From Citrobacter amalonaticus Y19 (lineage in GTDB: Bacteria > Pseudomonadota > Gammaproteobacteria > Enterobacterales > Enterobacteriaceae), in the NCBI RefSeq assembly GCF_000981805.1, contig NZ_CP011132.1, positions 558,001 through 622,000 on the forward strand: DNA of 64,000 bases, given 5' to 3'. A program made the translations under genes and the position numbers. Shown here one piece after another: positions 7,359-16,598 of the stretch (position 1 is its first letter; each line of letters begins with the position of its first letter). The notes below the pieces were generated by a model. That model did no database searches. It had not been told where the DNA came from and saw only the letters and a program-made list of their open reading frames with translations.

Positions 7359-8474
7359 TTACCCCGCCCAGATCTCACCATGTTTTTTCACCAGCCCGAT
7401 GAGCGAACCGCCCTCGCTGACAAACTCTCGCATTGTCTGCGCTTCATTGAGGCCGTTTTTCACCTGACGGGTTAAGGCCTCGATGGCGCTGGCCGCACCC
7501 ACTTTATCCGCCGATGGCGCCACGTTTTCCAGCAGGCGCAGGGTATCGTCTGACAACGGATGGCGATCGCCGGTATGCACATCGGTCAGAATACCTTCCA
7601 GCCCATAGCGGCAGGCCTGAAAGCGGTTGAATTTATACAGCAGGTAATCTCGCTCCTGATGCTTAAACGGACGCTCGGTCAGCAGCCAGTGCGCGGTGGC
7701 CTGGATTAATCCGGCGATATTTACCGCATGCGACAGGGTCAGCGGCGTATCCATCACCCGCACTTCGACGGTACCAAAATGTGGGCTGGGACGAATATCC
7801 CAGTGCAAATCCTTAATGCTGTCGATCATGCTCGTATAGCTGAGCCGACGGAATAACCCCTCAAATTCCTGCCAGTTGCTGACCCACGGCATCGGGCCGT
7901 TATCGGGAAAACCGGAGAAGATGTTCAGGCGTGACGAGGCAAAGCGGGTGTCAGAGCCCTGCATATAGGGCGAAGCCGCTGAGAGCGCGATAAAGTGGGG
8001 GACAAAGCGCGACAGCCCGTGCAGCAGATAAATGGCGTCATCTCCGCTGGAACAGCCGACGTGGACGTGCTGCCCAAACACCGTGGCCTGCTGGATGAGG
8101 TAGCCAAACCTTTCCAGCGTGCGCTGATAGCGCTCGTTGTCGCAGACCTGCTGGCGCTGCCATTTCTGAAACGGATGGGTGCCGCCGCCGCAAATTTCGA
8201 GGTGATGCTCAGCCGCCGCCTGTAGGATCACCTGCTGCATGGCGGAAAACTGCGCGGCGGCCTGATCGATGTTGTGGCAGACGTCGGTGGCCATCTCCAG
8301 CATGCTTTCGGTGATATCGTGCTTCACCTCTCCGGCGCTCACCCGATCTTTCACCGCAGCAATCAGCGTCGAAGAGTCCTGACTCAGGTCATAACCCGGT
8401 GGATTCACCACCTGCATTTCCAGTTCAATGCCGAGGGTGTACGGTGTCGAGACGTGAAAATCGGGTAGTGGCAT
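7359..8474 (-). CDS. ybdK: Carboxylate-amine ligase YbdK (glutamate-cysteine ligase type 2)
   Basis: 371-residue cytoplasmic enzyme of the GCS2 family, matching E. coli YbdK in length and order. N-terminal YTLGIELEMQVVNPPGYDLS carries the acidic residues that bind ATP/metal in this fold; VFGQHVHVGCSSGDDAIYLL and RPSPHFGTVEVRVMDTP are further conserved segments. E. coli YbdK has weak gamma-glutamylcysteine synthetase activity in vitro, and its physiological substrate is not settled. It is separated from ybdJ by 69 bases and faces away from the acetyltransferase that follows. Confidence 0.92.
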   Translation of the reverse strand: MPLPDFHVSTPYTLGIELEMQVVNPPGYDLSQDSSTLIAAVKDRVSAGEVKHDITESMLEMATDVCHNIDQAAAQFSAMQQVILQAAAEHHLEICGGGTHPFQKWQRQQVCDNERYQRTLERFGYLIQQATVFGQHVHVGCSSGDDAIYLLHGLSRFVPHFIALSAASPYMQGSDTRFASSRLNIFSGFPDNGPMPWVSNWQEFEGLFRRLSYTSMIDSIKDLHWDIRPSPHFGTVEVRVMDTPLTLSHAVNIAGLIQATAHWLLTERPFKHQERDYLLYKFNRFQACRYGLEGILTDVHTGDRHPLSDDTLRLLENVAPSADKVGAASAIEALTRQVKNGLNEAQTMREFVSEGGSLIGLVKKHGEIWAG

Positions 8475-8616
8475 GGCGTTCGTTTCCCGGATGATTTGCT
8501 TTCAGTATAGAAGCGATGCGGAGATCCGCAGCGGCAGAAGAAATCTGAAGGTGGCGCTTTGAAGACGAATCGGGAACTGCTATAACCAGATTTTACCGTT
8601 GCGTAAGGAGTGAGCT

Positions 8617-9315
8617 GTGCCGGAAATTAATCAGTATGGTCAGACGGTTGGCGACGCGCTGCCGGACTGGCATGGCGCGTCGGTTCTGGAACGAACCGTG
8701 CTGGAAGGCCGCTGGTGTCGTCTTGAGCCGCTTGACCCGGAACGTCATGCCGGAGATCTGTTCGATGCCTATGCGCAGGCAGACGACGAGCGGGACTGGA
8801 CGTGGCTGGCGAGCAGTCGCCCCGACAGCGTTGCGGCGACGTTCCACTGGCTTTGCGGGAAAGCGAACGATGACGCGCTGGTGCCTTTCACCGTCGTGGA
8901 TACACGCGCTGAACGTGCGGTGGGACTGGTCTGCTTTATGGCTATCGAACGCGAGCATGGCAGCGTCGAAATCGGCCATGTCACCTGGTCGCCGCGGATG
9001 AAAAATAGCGTACTGGGCACGGAAGCCGTCTGGCTCCTGTTGCGGTATGCGTTTGCGCTGGGCTATCGCCGCGTGGAGTGGAAATGTGACTCTCTGAACC
9101 TGGCGTCGCGTCGGGCGGCTGAGCGGTTAGGATTTGTGTTTGAAGGCCGTTTTCGCCAGAAAATTGTCCGCAAAGGCCGCAATCGGGACAGCGACTGGTT
9201 GTCGATGATTGATGGTGAGTGGCCTGAATGTGACCGCGCAATGCAGCGCTGGTTAGCGCCGGAGAATTTTGACGAACACGGTCAGCAGCGGCAAACGCTG
9301 GCGCAGTGTCGGTAG
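8617..9315 (+). CDS. GNAT-family N-acetyltransferase (RimJ/RimL-like)
   Basis: 232-residue acetyl-CoA-dependent acetyltransferase of the Acetyltransf_3 group. The N-terminal part has LEGRWCRLEPLDPERHAGDLF, then the central GNAT beta strands (EIGHVTWSPRMKNSVLGTEA) and acetyl-CoA loop region, and RVEWKCDSLNLASRRAAERLGF near the C-terminus, all typical of RimJ/RimL and YdaF-like enzymes. Start is GTG at 8617 with AAGGAG about seven bases upstream. It is absent from this position in E. coli K-12 and stands alone between ybdK and the bet genes. Substrate unknown (protein N-terminus, amine or drug are all possible). Confidence 0.82.
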   Translation: MPEINQYGQTVGDALPDWHGASVLERTVLEGRWCRLEPLDPERHAGDLFDAYAQADDERDWTWLASSRPDSVAATFHWLCGKANDDALVPFTVVDTRAERAVGLVCFMAIEREHGSVEIGHVTWSPRMKNSVLGTEAVWLLLRYAFALGYRRVEWKCDSLNLASRRAAERLGFVFEGRFRQKIVRKGRNRDSDWLSMIDGEWPECDRAMQRWLAPENFDEHGQQRQTLAQCR

Positions 9316-9357
9316 CGATAAGCGACATTCCGCTCTGTTACCAGAGCGGAAATCACT

Positions 9358-11034
9358 TTAGCGCTGTGCCGGTTTGCGTACCGGCGCATCGCCCGCCACG
9401 TAATAGCGCGCGGTGCTTTTTGCCAGCGGCGCACGACCGCGAATGGCATCGGCGATTTTCTCGCCAATCATGATGGTCGTTGCATTCAGATTGCCGGTGA
9501 TAATTTGCGGCATGATCGACGCATCCACCACGCGCAGGTTTTCCACGCCGTGCACCTTGCCTTCACCATCAACCACCGCCATCTCATCAAAGCCCATTTT
9601 ACAGGTGCCGCAGGGGTGGAACGCCGTTTCCGCGTGGTTACGTACAAACGCATCCAGCTGTTCGTCGCTCTGGCAGTCAATGCCGGGGCTTATCTCCCGT
9701 CCACGGAATTTATCCAGCGCTGGCTGGTTGATGATTTCACGGGTAAGGCGAATCGCATCGCGGAATTCCTGCCAGTCCTGCTCCGTTGACATGTAGTTAA
9801 ACAGAATCGCCGGATGCTCGCGCGGATCGCGCGATTTTATCTGCACATGACCACGACTCGGCGAACGCATCGAGCCAACGTGGCACTGAAAACCGTGCTC
9901 TTTCACCGCGTTCGAACCGTTGTAGTTAATCGCCACCGGCAGGAAATGGTACTGAATGTTCGGCCAGCCAAATTCTTCGCGGCTGCGAATAAATCCGCCC
10001 GCTTCAAAATGGTTGCTGGCCCCAACGCCAGTCCCGCTAAACAGCCATTCGGCGCCGATCTTTGGCTGGTTCCACCATTGCAGGGCAGGGTAGAGAGAGA
10101 CCGGTTCTTTACACGCATACTGGAGGTACATTTCCAGATGATCCTGCAAGTTTTCACCGACACCTGGCAGATGGTGAACCAGCGGAATGGCATGCGCTTT
10201 TAACAGCGCGGCATCACCCACGCCGGAGCGTTGCAGGATCTGCGGCGAGGCAATGGCGCCCGCGCACAGCAACACTTCTTTTTGGGCCGTCGCGCTGACG
10301 GGGAGGGTACTGTCGCCTTCGAGCCACTCCACACCGATCGCTTTTTTACCGTCAAAGAGGATGTGGTCGGTCAGGGCATGGGTCACGATGGTGAGGTTCG
10401 GGCGTTTTTTCGCCTGATCCAGATAACCACGGGCGGTGCTGGCGCGACGCCCCTGTGGCGTGACGGTGCGGTCCATCGGACCAAAGCCTTCCTGTTGATA
10501 GCCATTCAGGTCATCGGTTCGCGGGTAACCCGCCTGCACACCCGCTTCGATTATCGCTGCGAACAGCGGGTTTACCCCCGGTTTTGAGGTGGTCACGCTG
10601 ACCGGGCCATCGCCGCCGTGATAGTCATTCGCCCCCACATCGCGGGTTTCCGCCTTGCGGTAATAGGGCAGGCAGTTGAGATAGCTCCAGTGCTCAAGTC
10701 CGGGTTCTTCCGCCCAGTGGTCGAGATCCAGGGCGTTGCCACGGATGTAGCACATGCCGTTAATCAGCGACGAACCGCCCAGCCCTTTGCCGCGTCCACA
10801 CTCCATACGGCGGTAGTTCATATGCGGTTCAGGTTCGGTCTCATACGCCCAGTTATAGCGCCTTCCCTGCAACGGAAAGGCCAGCGCCGCTGGCATCTGG
10901 GTGCGGAAATCCGCACGGTAATCCGGACCGCCTGCTTCCAAAAGCAGAACGGTGGTATCGCTGTCTTCTGTCAGTCGTGTTGCCAGTACGTTGCCGGCAG
11001 AACCGGCACCAATAATGATGTAGTCAAAATGCAA
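9358..11034 (-). CDS. betA: Choline dehydrogenase
   Basis: 558-residue FAD-dependent GMC oxidoreductase. The N-terminus has the dinucleotide fold FDYIIIGAGSAGNVLATRL, then GRGKGLGGSSLINGMCYIRG (GMC signature 1); the C-terminus has the HPCGTCKMG segment with catalytic residues. It oxidises choline to betaine aldehyde at the inner face of the membrane. Last gene of betI-betB-betA on the minus strand, starting 14 bases after the betB stop, as in E. coli where the order is the same but the locus is elsewhere on the chromosome. Confidence 0.96.
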   Translation of the reverse strand: MHFDYIIIGAGSAGNVLATRLTEDSDTTVLLLEAGGPDYRADFRTQMPAALAFPLQGRRYNWAYETEPEPHMNYRRMECGRGKGLGGSSLINGMCYIRGNALDLDHWAEEPGLEHWSYLNCLPYYRKAETRDVGANDYHGGDGPVSVTTSKPGVNPLFAAIIEAGVQAGYPRTDDLNGYQQEGFGPMDRTVTPQGRRASTARGYLDQAKKRPNLTIVTHALTDHILFDGKKAIGVEWLEGDSTLPVSATAQKEVLLCAGAIASPQILQRSGVGDAALLKAHAIPLVHHLPGVGENLQDHLEMYLQYACKEPVSLYPALQWWNQPKIGAEWLFSGTGVGASNHFEAGGFIRSREEFGWPNIQYHFLPVAINYNGSNAVKEHGFQCHVGSMRSPSRGHVQIKSRDPREHPAILFNYMSTEQDWQEFRDAIRLTREIINQPALDKFRGREISPGIDCQSDEQLDAFVRNHAETAFHPCGTCKMGFDEMAVVDGEGKVHGVENLRVVDASIMPQIITGNLNATTIMIGEKIADAIRGRAPLAKSTARYYVAGDAPVRKPAQR

Positions 11035-11047
11035 TGAAACCTCCTGC

Positions 11048-12520
11048 TTAAAATACAGACTGGAAGGGCGCCATCTCGAGCTGGATGGATTTCACCTGGG
11101 TATAGCTTTGCAGCGTCATCACGCCGTTTTCACGCCCGATGCCGGAATGCTTGTAGCCGCCAACCGGCATTTCTGCGGGGGATTCGCCCCAGGTGTTGAT
11201 CCAGCAGATCCCGGCTTCAAGCTGGTGAATGACGCGATGTGCGCGGTTGAGATCCTGGGTGACGACGCCCGCCGCCAGACCGTAATCGGTGTTGTTGGCG
11301 CGACGAATGACCTCGTCTTCGCTCTCGTAAGTGAGGATTGCCATCACCGGGCCGAAGATTTCCTCGCACACGATGGTCATCTCATCGTGGCAGTCGGTGA
11401 ACACCGTCGGGGCAACCCAGGCACCGTGGTCAAACGCGCTGCCCTTTAGCACATCGCCACCGCAAAGCAGCGTTGCGCCTTCGTTTTTACCGCTTTCGAT
11501 ATAGCGCAGGACATTTTCGCGATGCGGGAAGCTGACCAGCGGGCCAAAATTGGTGGCGGGATCAAACAAATCGCCTGCGCGGATCCGCGCCACGCGAGAC
11601 AGAATGGTTTGCTCGAACGCGCTTTTCATCCGCGCCGGAATAAACACGCGCGTCCCGTTGGTACAGACCTGGCCGGAGCTGTAGAAATTCGCCATCATCG
11701 CGATATCGGCGGCGAGATTAACGTTGGCATCCTCGAAAACGATCAGCGGCGATTTACCGCCCAGTTCCATCGTCACCGCTTTCAGCGAGGAGGCGGCAGA
11801 GTTCGCCATCACTTTTTTACCGCTGGCGACGCCGCCGGTGAAGGAGACTTTGGCGATGCCCGGATGTTCAGTCAGATAGTGGCCCGTTTCCGCCCCTTCA
11901 CCCGGCAGGACATTAAAGACACCGTCCGGCAAACCGGCTTCGCTGTAGATTTCCGCCAGCTTCAGGGCGGTCAGCGGAGTGACTTCGCTGGGTTTGAAGA
12001 TCATCGCGTTGCCTGCTGCCAGCGCTGGCGCAGATTTCCACAGCGCGATTTGAATCGGGTAGTTCCATGCGCCAATCCCGGCGACGACGCCTAACGGCTC
12101 GCGTCGGGTATAAACGAAGGCGGTTTCGCGCAGGGGGATTTGGCTGCCTTCCAGCGCGGGGATCAGCCCGGCGTAGTATTCCAGGACATCTGCGCCGGTC
12201 ACAATATCGACGCTGGCGGTTTCGCTGAACGGTTTGCCGGTATCCAGCGTTTCCAGTTTTGCCAGCTCATCATTGCGTTCGCGCAGAATCTCCACGGCAC
12301 GACGCAGAATGCGCGAGCGTTCCATCGCGGTCATCGCCGCCCAGATTTTTTGTCCACGCTGAGCGCTTTTCACCGCGCGGTCGACATCCTCGCGCCCTGC
12401 GGCCTGTACGGTGGCAAGGACCTCGCCATTGGCAGGGTTGATCGTCTCAAACGTCCGACCGCTGGTGGCGGCGGTATAGCCACCATCAATGTAAAGCTGT
12501 TGTTCTGCCATTCGGGACAT
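11048..12520 (-). CDS. betB: Betaine aldehyde dehydrogenase
   Basis: 490-residue NAD(P)-dependent aldehyde dehydrogenase, the same length as E. coli BetB. Conserved elements are the nucleotide loop FTGGVASGKKV, the general base in MELGGKSPL and the catalytic cysteine in SSGQVCTNGTRV. It converts betaine aldehyde to the osmoprotectant glycine betaine. It begins with MSRMAEQQLYIDGGYTAATS, as E. coli BetB does, 17 bases after betI. With BetA and the BetT transporter it forms a complete choline-to-betaine route. Confidence 0.96.
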   Translation of the reverse strand: MSRMAEQQLYIDGGYTAATSGRTFETINPANGEVLATVQAAGREDVDRAVKSAQRGQKIWAAMTAMERSRILRRAVEILRERNDELAKLETLDTGKPFSETASVDIVTGADVLEYYAGLIPALEGSQIPLRETAFVYTRREPLGVVAGIGAWNYPIQIALWKSAPALAAGNAMIFKPSEVTPLTALKLAEIYSEAGLPDGVFNVLPGEGAETGHYLTEHPGIAKVSFTGGVASGKKVMANSAASSLKAVTMELGGKSPLIVFEDANVNLAADIAMMANFYSSGQVCTNGTRVFIPARMKSAFEQTILSRVARIRAGDLFDPATNFGPLVSFPHRENVLRYIESGKNEGATLLCGGDVLKGSAFDHGAWVAPTVFTDCHDEMTIVCEEIFGPVMAILTYESEDEVIRRANNTDYGLAAGVVTQDLNRAHRVIHQLEAGICWINTWGESPAEMPVGGYKHSGIGRENGVMTLQSYTQVKSIQLEMAPFQSVF

Positions 12521-12537
12521 GTATTCTCCTCGGTGAG

Positions 12538-13128
12538 TCAGCGACTTTTTGGTAAGTGCTGACTGATGAAATGGGTGGTCAGCGCCTGGGCGAGACTGAG
12601 GTTGAACGGTTTACCGCTCAGCGCGGCACGCAGCCACAGCCCGTCTATCAGCGCCGCTAATCCGTAACCCGCCTGCTGCGCCTGTTCACGCGGCAGTTCG
12701 CGTCTAAATTCGGCAACGATGTTTGACAGCAGGCGTTTGCTGGCGACCTGTTGCAGGCGGTACAGCATCGGCTGGTGCATGCTGCTGGCCCAGAACGCCA
12801 GCCAGGCTTTCATTGCGGCATGGCTTATCTGGGTCTCGTCAAAGTTTCCCGCCACGATGGCGCGCAATCGTAGTTCTGCGCGCGCCCCCGGTAGCGCATG
12901 GAGTCGATGCAAAACGGCATGACGCAGCTGGCTGGTGATGTCGCGCATCGTCGCCTCCAGCAATCCATTCTTATCCTTAAAGTAATGGCTAATGATCCCG
13001 GTTGAAACCCCGGCGCGACGGGCGATTTGCGCAATCGTCGCATCGTGCATCCCGACTTCATTTATCGCTTCCAGCGTGGCGTCAATGAGCTGCCGCTGCC
13101 GTATCGGCTGCATCCCCAGTTTGGGCAT
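12538..13128 (-). CDS. betI: TetR-family choline-responsive repressor BetI
   Basis: 196-residue TetR regulator with an N-terminal helix-turn-helix (TIAQIARRAGVSTGIISHYF) and a BetI-type C-terminal domain. It represses both its own operon and the divergent betT, and choline relieves repression in E. coli. First gene of betIBA, with GGAG before the ATG. A matching operator-like sequence sits at 13174-13195 in the divergent intergenic region. Confidence 0.94.
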   Translation of the reverse strand: MPKLGMQPIRQRQLIDATLEAINEVGMHDATIAQIARRAGVSTGIISHYFKDKNGLLEATMRDITSQLRHAVLHRLHALPGARAELRLRAIVAGNFDETQISHAAMKAWLAFWASSMHQPMLYRLQQVASKRLLSNIVAEFRRELPREQAQQAGYGLAALIDGLWLRAALSGKPFNLSLAQALTTHFISQHLPKSR

Positions 13129-13173
13129 TTTGGGACTCCATTCATCAGTTTTGTTTAACCATTAAAGCGGTTT

Positions 13174-13195
13174 TTGATTGGACGTTCAATATAAA
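13174..13195. promoter_or_regulatory. Probable BetI operator in the betI/betT promoter region
   Basis: The stretch TTGATTGGACGTTCAATATA contains ATTGGACGTTCAAT, a 14-base palindrome with one mismatched pair, and closely resembles the BetI site of E. coli as remembered. It lies midway in the 127-base divergent region, where it can control both directions. No footprint is implied. Confidence 0.6.
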
Positions 13196-13255
13196 ATGTG
13201 TCTTAATTGTTGCGAATTTGATTTTTAATAGTTACAGAAAATGTGAGGATACTGG

Positions 13256-15289
13256 ATGTCAGACCTTCCACAGAGCAGAGAAAAGGACAAAATCAATCCG
13301 GTGGTTTTCTACACGTCCGCCGGGCTGATTTTGTTGTTTTCCCTGACCACCATCTTTTTTAGTGATTTCTCCGCCGTCTGGATTGGCCGGACGTTGAACT
13401 GGGTTTCAAAAACGTTTGGCTGGTACTATTTGCTGGCGGCCACGCTGTACATCGTCTTTGTTGTTTTCATCGCCTGTTCGCGTTTTGGCTCGGTCAAGCT
13501 CGGGCCGGAGCAGTCGAAACCGGAGTTTAGCCTGCTCAGTTGGGCGGCCATGCTGTTCGCCGCCGGGATCGGTATCGACCTGATGTTCTTCTCCGTGGCG
13601 GAGCCGGTAACGCAATATATGCAGCCGCCGGAAGGGGCAGGGCAGACGATTGAAGCGGCGCGTCAGTCGATGGTCTGGACGCTCTTCCACTACGGCCTGA
13701 CCGGCTGGTCGATGTATGCCCTGATGGGCATGGCGCTGGGATACTTTAGCTACCGTTATAATCTGCCGCTGACCATCCGTTCCGCGCTCTATCCCATCTT
13801 CGGTAAACGCATTAACGGGCCGATTGGGCATAGCGTCGATATTGCCGCCGTCATCGGCACCATTTTTGGTATCGCCACGACGCTGGGAATTGGTGTGGTT
13901 CAGCTCAACTATGGCCTGAGTGTGTTGTTTGATATTCCGGACTCGATGGCGGCAAAAGCGGCGTTGATTGTGCTGTCGGTGGTGATTGCCACGATTTCGG
14001 TCACATCCGGGGTGGATAAGGGCATCCGCGTGCTTTCAGAACTTAACGTTCTGCTGGCGCTGGGACTTATCCTCTTTGTCCTGTTTATGGGCGACACCTC
14101 ATTCCTGCTCAATGCGCTGGTGCTGAACGTGGGCGACTATGTGAATCGCTTTATGGGCATGACGCTCAACAGCTTTGCCTTCGATCGTCCGGTCGAGTGG
14201 ATGAATAACTGGACGTTGTTTTTCTGGGCGTGGTGGGTGGCCTGGTCGCCGTTTGTCGGCCTGTTCCTTGCGCGAATCTCACGCGGACGTACCATCCGTC
14301 AGTTTGTCTTCGGTACGCTGATTATTCCGTTCACCTTTACCCTGCTGTGGTTGTCGGTGTTCGGCAACAGCGCGCTGTATGAAATCATCCACGGCGATGC
14401 GGGCTTTGCTCAGGAGGCAATGGCGCATCCGGAACGCGGATTCTACAGCCTGCTGGCGCAGTATCCGGCGTTTACTTTCAGCGCTTCGGTGGCCACCATC
14501 ACGGGCCTGCTGTTTTATGTCACGTCAGCAGATTCCGGCGCGCTGGTGCTGGGGAATTTCACCTCGAAACTGAAAGATATCAACAGCGATGCCCCGTCAT
14601 GGCTGCGTGTCTTCTGGTCGGTAGCGATCGGTTTGCTGACGCTGGGAATGTTGATGACGAACGGAATTTCAGCCTTGCAGAACACGACGGTGATCATGGG
14701 ACTGCCGTTCAGCTTTGTCATTTTCTTTATTATGGCGGGATTATATAAGTCGCTGAAGGTGGAAGATTATCGCCGCGAGAGCGCTAACCGGAATACCGCG
14801 CCGCGACCCATGGGCGTGCAGGACCGGTTGAGCTGGAAAAAACGCCTGTCACGGCTGATGAATTATCCCGGTACGCGCTATACCCGCGAGATGATGGAGA
14901 ACGTGTGCTTCCCGGCAATGGAAGAGGTCGCACAGGAGTTAACACTGCGTGGCGCGCATGTCGAACTGAAAAGTGTGCCGCCTGTAGAAGGCGAAAGTCT
15001 GGGACACCTCGATTTACGGGTGCATATGGGCGATGAACGTAACTTTATCTACCAAATCTGGCCGCAGCAGTATGCGATTCCGGGCTTTACTTATCGCGCG
15101 CGCAGCGGGAAATCGACCTATTACCGACTGGAGACCTTCTTGCTGGAAGGCAGTCAGGGCAATGACCTGATGGACTACAGCAAAGAGCAGGTGATTACCG
15201 ATATTCTCGACCAGTATGAACGCCATCTGAACTTCATCCATCTGGATCGCGAAGCGCCAGGAAATGGTGTGCTGTTCCCGGGTATGTAG
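13256..15289 (+). CDS. betT: High-affinity choline transporter BetT (BCCT family)
   Basis: 677-residue inner-membrane transporter of the betaine/choline/carnitine family. Twelve hydrophobic segments fill the first 500 residues, and the family signature WAWWVAWSPFVGLFLARISRG lies near residue 326. A long hydrophilic C-terminal domain (after residue 510) is typical of BetT, where it takes part in osmotic sensing. It uses the proton-motive force to import choline for BetA and BetB. Divergent from betIBA and expected to be derepressed by choline through BetI. Confidence 0.95.
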   Translation: MSDLPQSREKDKINPVVFYTSAGLILLFSLTTIFFSDFSAVWIGRTLNWVSKTFGWYYLLAATLYIVFVVFIACSRFGSVKLGPEQSKPEFSLLSWAAMLFAAGIGIDLMFFSVAEPVTQYMQPPEGAGQTIEAARQSMVWTLFHYGLTGWSMYALMGMALGYFSYRYNLPLTIRSALYPIFGKRINGPIGHSVDIAAVIGTIFGIATTLGIGVVQLNYGLSVLFDIPDSMAAKAALIVLSVVIATISVTSGVDKGIRVLSELNVLLALGLILFVLFMGDTSFLLNALVLNVGDYVNRFMGMTLNSFAFDRPVEWMNNWTLFFWAWWVAWSPFVGLFLARISRGRTIRQFVFGTLIIPFTFTLLWLSVFGNSALYEIIHGDAGFAQEAMAHPERGFYSLLAQYPAFTFSASVATITGLLFYVTSADSGALVLGNFTSKLKDINSDAPSWLRVFWSVAIGLLTLGMLMTNGISALQNTTVIMGLPFSFVIFFIMAGLYKSLKVEDYRRESANRNTAPRPMGVQDRLSWKKRLSRLMNYPGTRYTREMMENVCFPAMEEVAQELTLRGAHVELKSVPPVEGESLGHLDLRVHMGDERNFIYQIWPQQYAIPGFTYRARSGKSTYYRLETFLLEGSQGNDLMDYSKEQVITDILDQYERHLNFIHLDREAPGNGVLFPGM

Positions 15290-15412
15290 GGCTATCTAAA
15301 TGTTTTCCGAAAATGAGGTTTTACTGTGTAAGTATACAGTATCCTGAGAGAGGAAGAGTACGATAACGGCGGGTGCCTGATGCTTTCCTGCTTCAGGCCG
15401 TTGCTGAGGTCT

Positions 15413-15477
15413 GGAAAGAAGAAAGCCCCAAGGAGATAGTGCTATCAACCTTGAGGCTACCATTCCAAACCTGAACA
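15413..15477 (-). ncRNA. sokE: SokE-like antisense RNA
   Basis: Minus-strand RNA inferred opposite the hokE leader. A promoter-like pair TTGCCT and TACCAT (at 15484-15489 on the plus strand) with a 17-base spacer precedes a predicted start near 15477. The RNA would end at a strong hairpin at 15424-15458 (AGCC and CAAGG pairing with CCTTG and GGCT) followed by TTTCTTCTTT. A length of about 65 bases fits known Sok RNAs, which block translation of the toxin message. Exact ends are estimates. Confidence 0.55.
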
Positions 15478-15515
15478 ATTCGGATGGTAGTCTCTTCTTC
15501 GCATGGAGGCAATAC

Positions 15516-15668
15516 ATGCTGACGAAATATGCCTTAATGGCAGTCATCGCACTCTGCATTACAGTGCTGGGATTCACACTCCTCGTGCGGGATTCACTCT
15601 GTGAGTTCAGCGTCAGGGAGCGTGGTATTGAGTTTAAGGCCGTTCTCGCTTACGAATCGAAGAAGTAG
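15516..15668 (+). CDS. hokE: Type I toxin HokE, small membrane-disrupting protein
   Basis: 50-residue Hok-family peptide that begins MLTKYALMAVIALCITVLG, one transmembrane helix, and ends with a periplasmic tail containing SLCEF, REREGIEFKAVLAYE-like residues (actual order SVRERGIEF then KAVLAYESKK). It closely matches remembered E. coli HokE. A Shine-Dalgarno GGAGG at 15505-15509 precedes the ATG. The leader carries the folded region opposed by SokE antisense RNA. Hok toxins collapse the membrane potential when the labile antisense RNA is lost. The frame is intact and no IS186 copy follows it, unlike in E. coli K-12. Confidence 0.9.
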   Translation: MLTKYALMAVIALCITVLGFTLLVRDSLCEFSVRERGIEFKAVLAYESKK

Positions 15669-15673
15669 CCGTT

Positions 15674-15695
15674 ATGCGGGGAGCTATCCCCGCAT
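15674..15695 (+). terminator. Hairpin just downstream of hokE
   Basis: Perfect 9-bp stem ATGCGGGGA / TCCCCGCAT with a 4-base loop, six bases after the hokE stop. There is no T-run, so it may serve the 3'-to-5' folding that stabilises hok messages, or simply protect the 3' end. Confidence 0.45.
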
Positions 15696-15740
15696 ATCCG
15701 CTTGTCAGATCTGGATGAGACGGCACCCGCTTTATTATAT

Positions 15741-15768
15741 CGCCCGCAGTCAGTCATGGCTGCGGGCG
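15741..15768. terminator. Probable bidirectional terminator between hokE and the SDR operon
   Basis: Perfect 9-bp GC-rich stem (CGCCCGCAG / CTGCGGGCG), 10-base loop, ten bases beyond the stop of the convergent dehydrogenase gene. Flanks are AATTTCTGTTT on one side and ATATAATAAAG on the other, so U-tracts are weak in both directions. Confidence 0.55.
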
Positions 15769-15777
15769 AATTTCTGT

Positions 15778-16563
15778 TTACCAGCAGATAAATCCGCCAT
15801 CAACAACGAGATCGACGCCAGTACAAAACGAAGCTGCATCACTGGCGAGGAACAGCGCCGGGCCTGCCATCTCTTCAACTTTCGCCATTCGCTGGATTGG
15901 CGTCTGGCTCTCAAATTCACGCGTCTGATGAACCATCTCAGGGCGGGTATTCATCGGTGTGGCGGTGTATCCTGGGCTGATTGAGTTCACGCGAATACCT
16001 TTCTCAATCCATTCCATCGCCAGGCTCTTCGAGAGATGAATAACCCCCGCTTTGGAGCTGTTGTAATGCGCCTGTTCAAGGCCCCGGTTGACGATGATCC
16101 CGGACATTGAGGCGATGTTGATGATGGAGCCGCCGCCAGATTCCAGCATCAGTTCCGCTTCGGCCTTACAGGAGTTCCACACGCCCGTGAGGTTGATGTC
16201 GATAACGCGCTGCCACTGTTCGCTTTCCATTTCCAGCGCCGGATTGGCGTTAGCAATACCGGCGGCATTCACCGCGATATCCAGACGACCAAACCGTTCT
16301 TTGGCCAGCGCGACGGCGGCGCGAAGGTCACTAAGCTGGCGAACATCTCCCGTATAGAGTGCCGACTGGCCGCCAATCGATTCGATATGATGAGCGGTCT
16401 CTTTCAGCCCGCCGTCCTCGCGCAGATCAAAACAGACGACCCGCGCGCCCGCGCTGGCCAGCGCCCAGGCAATGGTCTGACCGATGCCGCTCCCTGCGCC
16501 CGTGACGAAAGCGACACGTCCTTGCAGGTTAAACAGTTGTTGAGCAAAATCTTTTGCGATCAT
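15778..16563 (-). CDS. Short-chain dehydrogenase/reductase (carbohydrate locus, first SDR)
   Basis: 261-residue NAD(P)-dependent oxidoreductase of the classical SDR family. It shows the cofactor motif VTGAGSGIGQT, the NAAG strand motif, the catalytic Ser-Tyr-Lys set (NIASMSG, then YNSSK) and the C-terminal VDGGF end. ATG at 16563 with GAAGAGAG upstream is preferred; a GTG at 16581 is in frame. Last gene of a minus-strand operon with a second SDR, a ribose-type ABC importer and an FGGY kinase, so a polyol or sugar dehydrogenase role is likely. Substrate not identifiable. Confidence 0.85.
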   Translation of the reverse strand: MIAKDFAQQLFNLQGRVAFVTGAGSGIGQTIAWALASAGARVVCFDLREDGGLKETAHHIESIGGQSALYTGDVRQLSDLRAAVALAKERFGRLDIAVNAAGIANANPALEMESEQWQRVIDINLTGVWNSCKAEAELMLESGGGSIINIASMSGIIVNRGLEQAHYNSSKAGVIHLSKSLAMEWIEKGIRVNSISPGYTATPMNTRPEMVHQTREFESQTPIQRMAKVEEMAGPALFLASDAASFCTGVDLVVDGGFICW

Positions 16564-16598
16564 AGTGATAACTCTCTTCACAAGTACCCCGTCGGGTA

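Noticed and set aside
15296..15577. Minus-strand frame of 93 codons over the hokE leader
   Set aside because: It overlaps the hokE gene and its antisense RNA region; the predicted peptide has no domain and no ribosome site.
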